This document shows, piece by piece, positions 61,241-64,000 of a stretch of 64,000 nt of DNA (positions within the stretch are counted from its first letter, which is position 1; every line of letters starts with the position of its first letter). The stretch is from NCBI GenBank assembly GCA_045568635.1, contig JBJLAO010000001.1, positions 62,001 through 126,000 on the forward strand, in the 5' to 3' direction. Both the position numbers and the translations under genes were made by a program. The stretch is from MedAcidi-G1 sp000817085 (lineage in GTDB: Bacteria; Actinomycetota; Acidimicrobiia; Acidimicrobiales; MedAcidi-G1). The notes under the pieces were generated by a model. The model was not told where the DNA came from, ran no database searches, and worked only from the letters and a program-made list of their open reading frames with translations.

Positions 61241-61660
61241 CTAGCCGTTTGCGACTATTAGAGTTGCTATAACTGAACGTGCAGTCCACCCGACTGTACG
61301 AATCCAATTGCTTCTGACGAGAGAACTGATTTTTTCATTTGTATACCCATCAATAAGTTTAGAATGCGCAGGAACCTGCAAAATAACCGTCGAGAGTTGG
61401 ACTTTGATAAGAATAAGGAATCCTATAAAAGGCAATAAACGTCCGTTGGTCGGTTCAATTACTAACCATATTGCAGTTACTGCTTCTATGAGCATCGGCA
61501 CGCCCACAACCCAGGATGTTCTTTTTTGATGTTCCGCTTGATATTCGGACGATCTACTTATTCCAACTTTACTAAATAATGGGTAATGGACTATTTGAAC
61601 AAACCAAATCAAACCCAACATGAAAACTGTCGAAAGAAAATGTATGTAAGCGATTAGCAT
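61241..61660 (-). CDS. Four-helix membrane protein of the cluster
   Basis: A 139-aa integral membrane protein with about four hydrophobic segments and a polar loop YPLFSKVGISRSSEYQAEHQKRTSW. It resembles small DUF1772/DUF4149-like proteins by eye only. Its ATG follows the folE stop by 1 nt and DUF2071 follows its stop by 2 nt, so the three form one tight operon. Confidence 0.75.
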   Translation of the reverse strand: MLIAYIHFLSTVFMLGLIWFVQIVHYPLFSKVGISRSSEYQAEHQKRTSWVVGVPMLIEAVTAIWLVIEPTNGRLLPFIGFLILIKVQLSTVILQVPAHSKLIDGYTNEKISSLVRSNWIRTVGWTARSVIATLIVANG

Positions 61661-61661
61661 T

Positions 61662-62258
61662 TCAGCGTGAATGGTCTAAAAATCTCATTGCTTCACTTCG
61701 AGCAGAAACATCGTCACGGAAAATACCTCGTACAGCGGATGTCACAGTGGAAGAGCCGGGTTTTTTTATTCCTCGCATAGACATACACAAATGTTCCGCT
61801 TCTATAACTACAAGCGCTCCTATAGGATTCAGCTTGCTTTCAAGAGCATCTGCTATTTGAGATGTAAGTCGTTCCTGGACCTGTAATCTTTTTGCATAAC
61901 CATCAACTAAGCGTGCCAATTTTGAGAGACCTACTATCGATCCGTTTGTTCTAGGTATGTAGGCAATGTGTGCTTGTCCTATGAAAGGCACCAAATGATG
62001 CTCACAAAGAGAGTACAGAGAAATGTCTCGGACCATTATCATTTCGTTATGGTCAACATCGAAACATTTATTCAGCTCTTCTGCAGGCTCGCACCTGATG
62101 CCGGAGGTTACTTCTTCGTACATGCGTGCAACTCGTTTAGGCGTTTCTAGCAATCCATCTCGGTCCGGGTCTTCGCCTATTGCATAAAGCAACTCACGTA
62201 CAGCATTTTCAGCTCTAGTTGAGTCAAACAGTTTTTTTTCTAAGGAATCTAAACTCAT
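61662..62258 (-). CDS. folE: GTP cyclohydrolase I
   Basis: A 198-aa FolE, first enzyme of folate/pterin synthesis (GTP to dihydroneopterin triphosphate). The zinc ligands Cys85 and His88 lie in LCEHHLVPFIGQAHIAYIP, with a later Cys in AEHLCMSMRGI; the GLSKLARLVD and QVQERLTSQIADAL segments are family features. AGGA ribosome binding site before the ATG. The upstream region carries the second CRP-like site (62298-62313). The first gene of the folE-membrane protein-DUF2071 operon. Confidence 0.96.
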   Translation of the reverse strand: MSLDSLEKKLFDSTRAENAVRELLYAIGEDPDRDGLLETPKRVARMYEEVTSGIRCEPAEELNKCFDVDHNEMIMVRDISLYSLCEHHLVPFIGQAHIAYIPRTNGSIVGLSKLARLVDGYAKRLQVQERLTSQIADALESKLNPIGALVVIEAEHLCMSMRGIKKPGSSTVTSAVRGIFRDDVSARSEAMRFLDHSR

Positions 62259-62297
62259 ACGACAATCCTAAAAAAAGAATCACGATATTTTTTAATT

Positions 62298-62313
62298 TGT
62301 GACCCAAGTCGCA
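62298..62313. promoter_or_regulatory. CRP-like 16-bp site upstream of folE (copy 2)
   Basis: Identical to the site at 59588-59603 (TGTGA-N6-TCGCA). It lies 40 bp upstream of the folE start and in the divergent region shared with the cupredoxin gene, so it could affect both. Confidence 0.6.
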
Positions 62314-62402
62314 CCCATCTTAAAACTTGAATTGAATTGCCTATTGTTTTTAGATGTGCCCTTATTCACGTTGAGAAATAAAAATTTACGGCACGCTTAA
62401 GG

Positions 62403-63175
62403 ATGAGAAAAATTCAAATCCTACTGACCATCTCATTATTCTGTTTTTCCTGCAGTGCAGATGAAACTTCCCTAACACTCAGCACAACCACAACTGCAGC
62501 CCCAACCACAACCACGACTGCAGCCCCAACCACAACCACAGCCACAACTGCAGCCCCAACCACAACTGCAGCCCCAACCACAACTGCAGCCCCAACCACA
62601 ACTGCAGCCCCAACCACAACTGCAGCCCCAACCACAACTGCAGCCCCAACCACAACTGCAGCCCCAACCACAACTGCAGCCCCAACCACAACCACAACCA
62701 CAACCACAACTGCAGCCCCAACCACAACTGCAGCCCAACCACAACCACAACTGCAGCTCCAACCACAACCACAACCACAACTGCAGCTCCAACCACAACC
62801 ACAACCACAACTGCAGCCCCAACCACTACCACTCAGGTTGTCGAACAAGAACCTTCCGAAATAGCAGATATAACAATTGAAAATTTTTCTTATATCGGAA
62901 CCACTGAAGTCCTATCCGGGCAAAAAGTTAGATTCACGAATAATGATGTTTCCTTCCATACAGCGACTTCATCCGAATTCGCCACGGGAAATCTTGGGTC
63001 GGGTGAATCAGCAGAAATCACCTTCAACACGCCGGGAACGTACTCCTACTTCTGTTCTCTCCATTCTTACATGAACGGGACGATAAAAGTTTTGGCTTCA
63101 AACACCACCACTACCACACCTGTATACAACCCACCTAGTTACAACTACGGTCCTAGTTACAACTACGGTTACTAA
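62403..63175 (+). CDS. Cupredoxin (plastocyanin-like) lipoprotein, frame broken once inside a Thr/Ala/Pro repeat
   Basis: The frame from 62403 gives a signal peptide (MRKIQILLTISLFCFSC) and TTAAPTT repeats, then drifts to Gln/Pro nonsense and stops at 62864. At 62731-62738 one repeat reads GCAGCCCAACC where all others have GCAGCCCCAACC, i.e. one C is missing. Correcting it restores TTAAPTTTT followed by a cupredoxin domain ending at TAA 63173-63175, with copper ligands His (FHTAT), Cys and His (YFCSLHSY) and Met (SYMNG). Type 1 copper electron carrier or redox protein on a long glycosylatable linker. Either a sequencing slip or true phase variation. Confidence 0.75.
62483..62825. repeat. Tandem 18-bp-type repeat coding for TTAAPT linker
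   Basis: Multiple copies of CAACTGCAGCCCCAACCA and longer variants code for a Thr/Ala/Pro stalk. Long GC-rich valine/glycine or Gln/Pro frames on either strand are repeat shadows. The C4 runs are slippage-prone. Confidence 0.92.
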
Positions 63176-63215
63176 AAATTATTCAGGCTTAAGCAAAGTT
63201 GCAAGACCAAAGTTG

Positions 63216-63288
63216 TACCCCGTACGGGATTCGAACCCGTGCTACCAAGTTGAGAACCTGGCGTCCTAGGCCACTAGACGAACGGGGC
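63216..63288 (-). tRNA. tRNA-Glu (anticodon CUC)
   Basis: A 73-nt tRNA on the minus strand: acceptor GCCCCGT/ACGGGGT, anticodon loop TTCTCAA (anticodon CTC), T-loop TTCGAAT. The first acceptor pair is G-U. Lies 37 bp from the tRNA-Gln gene and downstream of gltX. Confidence 0.95.
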
Positions 63289-63325
63289 TGGACTTTAAAT
63301 TAACTTCTTTTTAAAAATTTTTTTG

Positions 63326-63397
63326 CTCGGAGGGGAGGACTTGAACCCCCAACTACTGGACCAGAACCAGCTGTGTTGCCAATTACACCACCTCCGA
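63326..63397 (-). tRNA. tRNA-Gln (anticodon CUG)
   Basis: A 72-nt tRNA on the minus strand: acceptor TCGGAGG/CCTCCGA, anticodon loop TTCTGGT (anticodon CTG), T-loop TTCAAGT. The U1-A72-type first pair is usual for tRNA-Gln. Placed between gltX and tRNA-Glu. Confidence 0.95.
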
Positions 63398-63467
63398 TAG
63401 TGGCCAATAAAGGCAGATTTAAGCGTAACGTTTTGTTGTTTATGCTAGTTCTATATTGGAAATAAAA

Positions 63468-64000
63468 TTACAGGCTTTTCCTTGCAGTGGAAATACGCTT
63501 AAGGACCTCCTCTCGGGTCATGCAACATGCCATTGTTTCAAACAAGGGTGGACCTACAGTCCTGCCGGTGACAGCTACTCTCAATGGAGCTTGGGCTTTC
63601 CCAAGTTTTAATTCTACTTTTTCCCCTGCTTTAGTGACCAGATCTTTTAGAATCTCAGTTTCCCACTCACAGTCTTCAAAAGAATTGGCTACATGACTGA
63701 GTAAAGAATCTACAACTTCTGGATCTTTCATGGTTTTCTTCCAAGAATCTTCGTCTATGTCTGGTTGTTCTAAGAATAAGAAATCCACAAATCTTGGTGT
63801 ATCACTCAGCGTTCTCAACTTTTCCTGGATCAAATCTGCCATCGTGGAAAACTTGTCTTGATCGAAATTTTCCTCAGGCCATGGGGCTTCCTTGCCTATC
63901 CATGGCTCTACTCGCTGCATAAAATCTTCCTTAGAAAGACCTCTGAGGTATGAAGAATTAATGTGTTCAAATTTTTGGATATCAAAAAATGCTGCTGCCT
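63468..64000 (-). CDS. gltX: Glutamyl-tRNA synthetase, 3' part (5' end outside window)
   Basis: The open frame continues to the window edge: the upstream part reads AAFFDIQKFEHINSSYLRGL, the FDxxKLxWxNxxY-type hinge of GluRS. The visible 177 residues are the C-terminal anticodon-binding domain, including KLGKAQAPLRVAVTGRTVGPPLFE and the closing helix. It charges tRNA-Glu, and likely also tRNA-Gln for transamidation. Its C-terminus lacks the KMSK loop, which lies outside. tRNA-Gln and tRNA-Glu follow downstream on the same strand. Confidence 0.93.
   Translation of the reverse strand, partial: AAAFFDIQKFEHINSSYLRGLSKEDFMQRVEPWIGKEAPWPEENFDQDKFSTMADLIQEKLRTLSDTPRFVDFLFLEQPDIDEDSWKKTMKDPEVVDSLLSHVANSFEDCEWETEILKDLVTKAGEKVELKLGKAQAPLRVAVTGRTVGPPLFETMACCMTREEVLKRISTARKSL

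Noticed and set aside
62414..62848. Minus-strand Val/Gly/Cys/Trp-rich open frames over the TTAAPT repeat
   Set aside because: They are complement shadows of the repeat with no initiation signal or complexity.

Overview
The window looks like ordinary chromosome from a low-to-moderate GC, free-living marine actinobacterium, most likely an Acidimicrobiia-type lineage. This is inferred from gene content, not from a marker-gene tree. Supporting genes are a CarD regulator, two F420/FMN split-barrel or Ddn-like enzymes, SufU-type Fe-S assembly, a mitochondrial-type aconitase, many acyl-CoA dehydrogenases, ligases and crotonases, an acyl-CoA carboxylase, and tmRNA next to smpB. Many genes carry a TANNNT box 6-8 nt before the start codon, the arrangement expected for leaderless transcripts. 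I see no transposase, integrase, phage gene or CRISPR array.

Layout. 1-4.2 kb: a racemase-like partial gene, a PlsC-type acyltransferase, aconitase and a small protein. 4.26-4.49 kb: a gene-free stretch full of complementary segments, read here as a candidate structured RNA on the minus strand. 4.5-9.6 kb: RNase HI, a HhH-GPD repair protein, GDP-fucose synthase, an acyl-CoA dehydrogenase and an MBL hydrolase. 9.6-14.7 kb: a divided SUF system, with sufC-sufS-sufU on plus facing sufD-Rieske-sufC-PCD on minus; no sufB is visible. 15-21.4 kb: a GNAT enzyme, a BCCP, a carboxyltransferase, an amidohydrolase, a crotonase and a phosphotransferase. 21.45-23.7 kb: selD, whose full frame is restored only by reading an in-frame UGA as selenocysteine, beside a cysteine-desulfurase-like gene. 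23.7-32.2 kb: AceK, Rpe, ClpP, tRNA-Leu, a PAS-GGDEF-EAL protein, RdgB/RNase PH, SmpB and tmRNA. 32-48 kb: lipid and amino-acid metabolism, ProRS, CarD, Usp, Ogt and tRNA-Pro. 48-51.3 kb: a zinc-type ABC transporter whose binding protein has an expanded His/Asp repeat, with a Fur/Zur-like palindrome in the divergent promoter. 51.3-59.1 kb: redox and miscellaneous enzymes, including a large molybdopterin oxidoreductase. 59.1-63.2 kb: a compact cluster of DoxX-like, DCC (DUF393), two tiny membrane proteins, DUF2071, a membrane protein, FolE and a cupredoxin lipoprotein. An identical 16-bp CRP-like site (TGTGA-N6-TCGCA) occurs upstream of two of its genes. 63.2-64 kb: tRNA-Glu, tRNA-Gln and the 3' part of gltX.

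The most notable points are the selenocysteine-encoding selD, the cupredoxin gene broken by one missing C inside a Thr/Ala/Pro repeat, the 59-63 kb cluster with its repeated site, and the candidate RNA at 4.3-4.5 kb. The selD and cupredoxin genes would be mis-annotated by a plain ORF caller. The function of the 59-63 kb cluster is inference from similar gene sets near photolyases in other bacteria.
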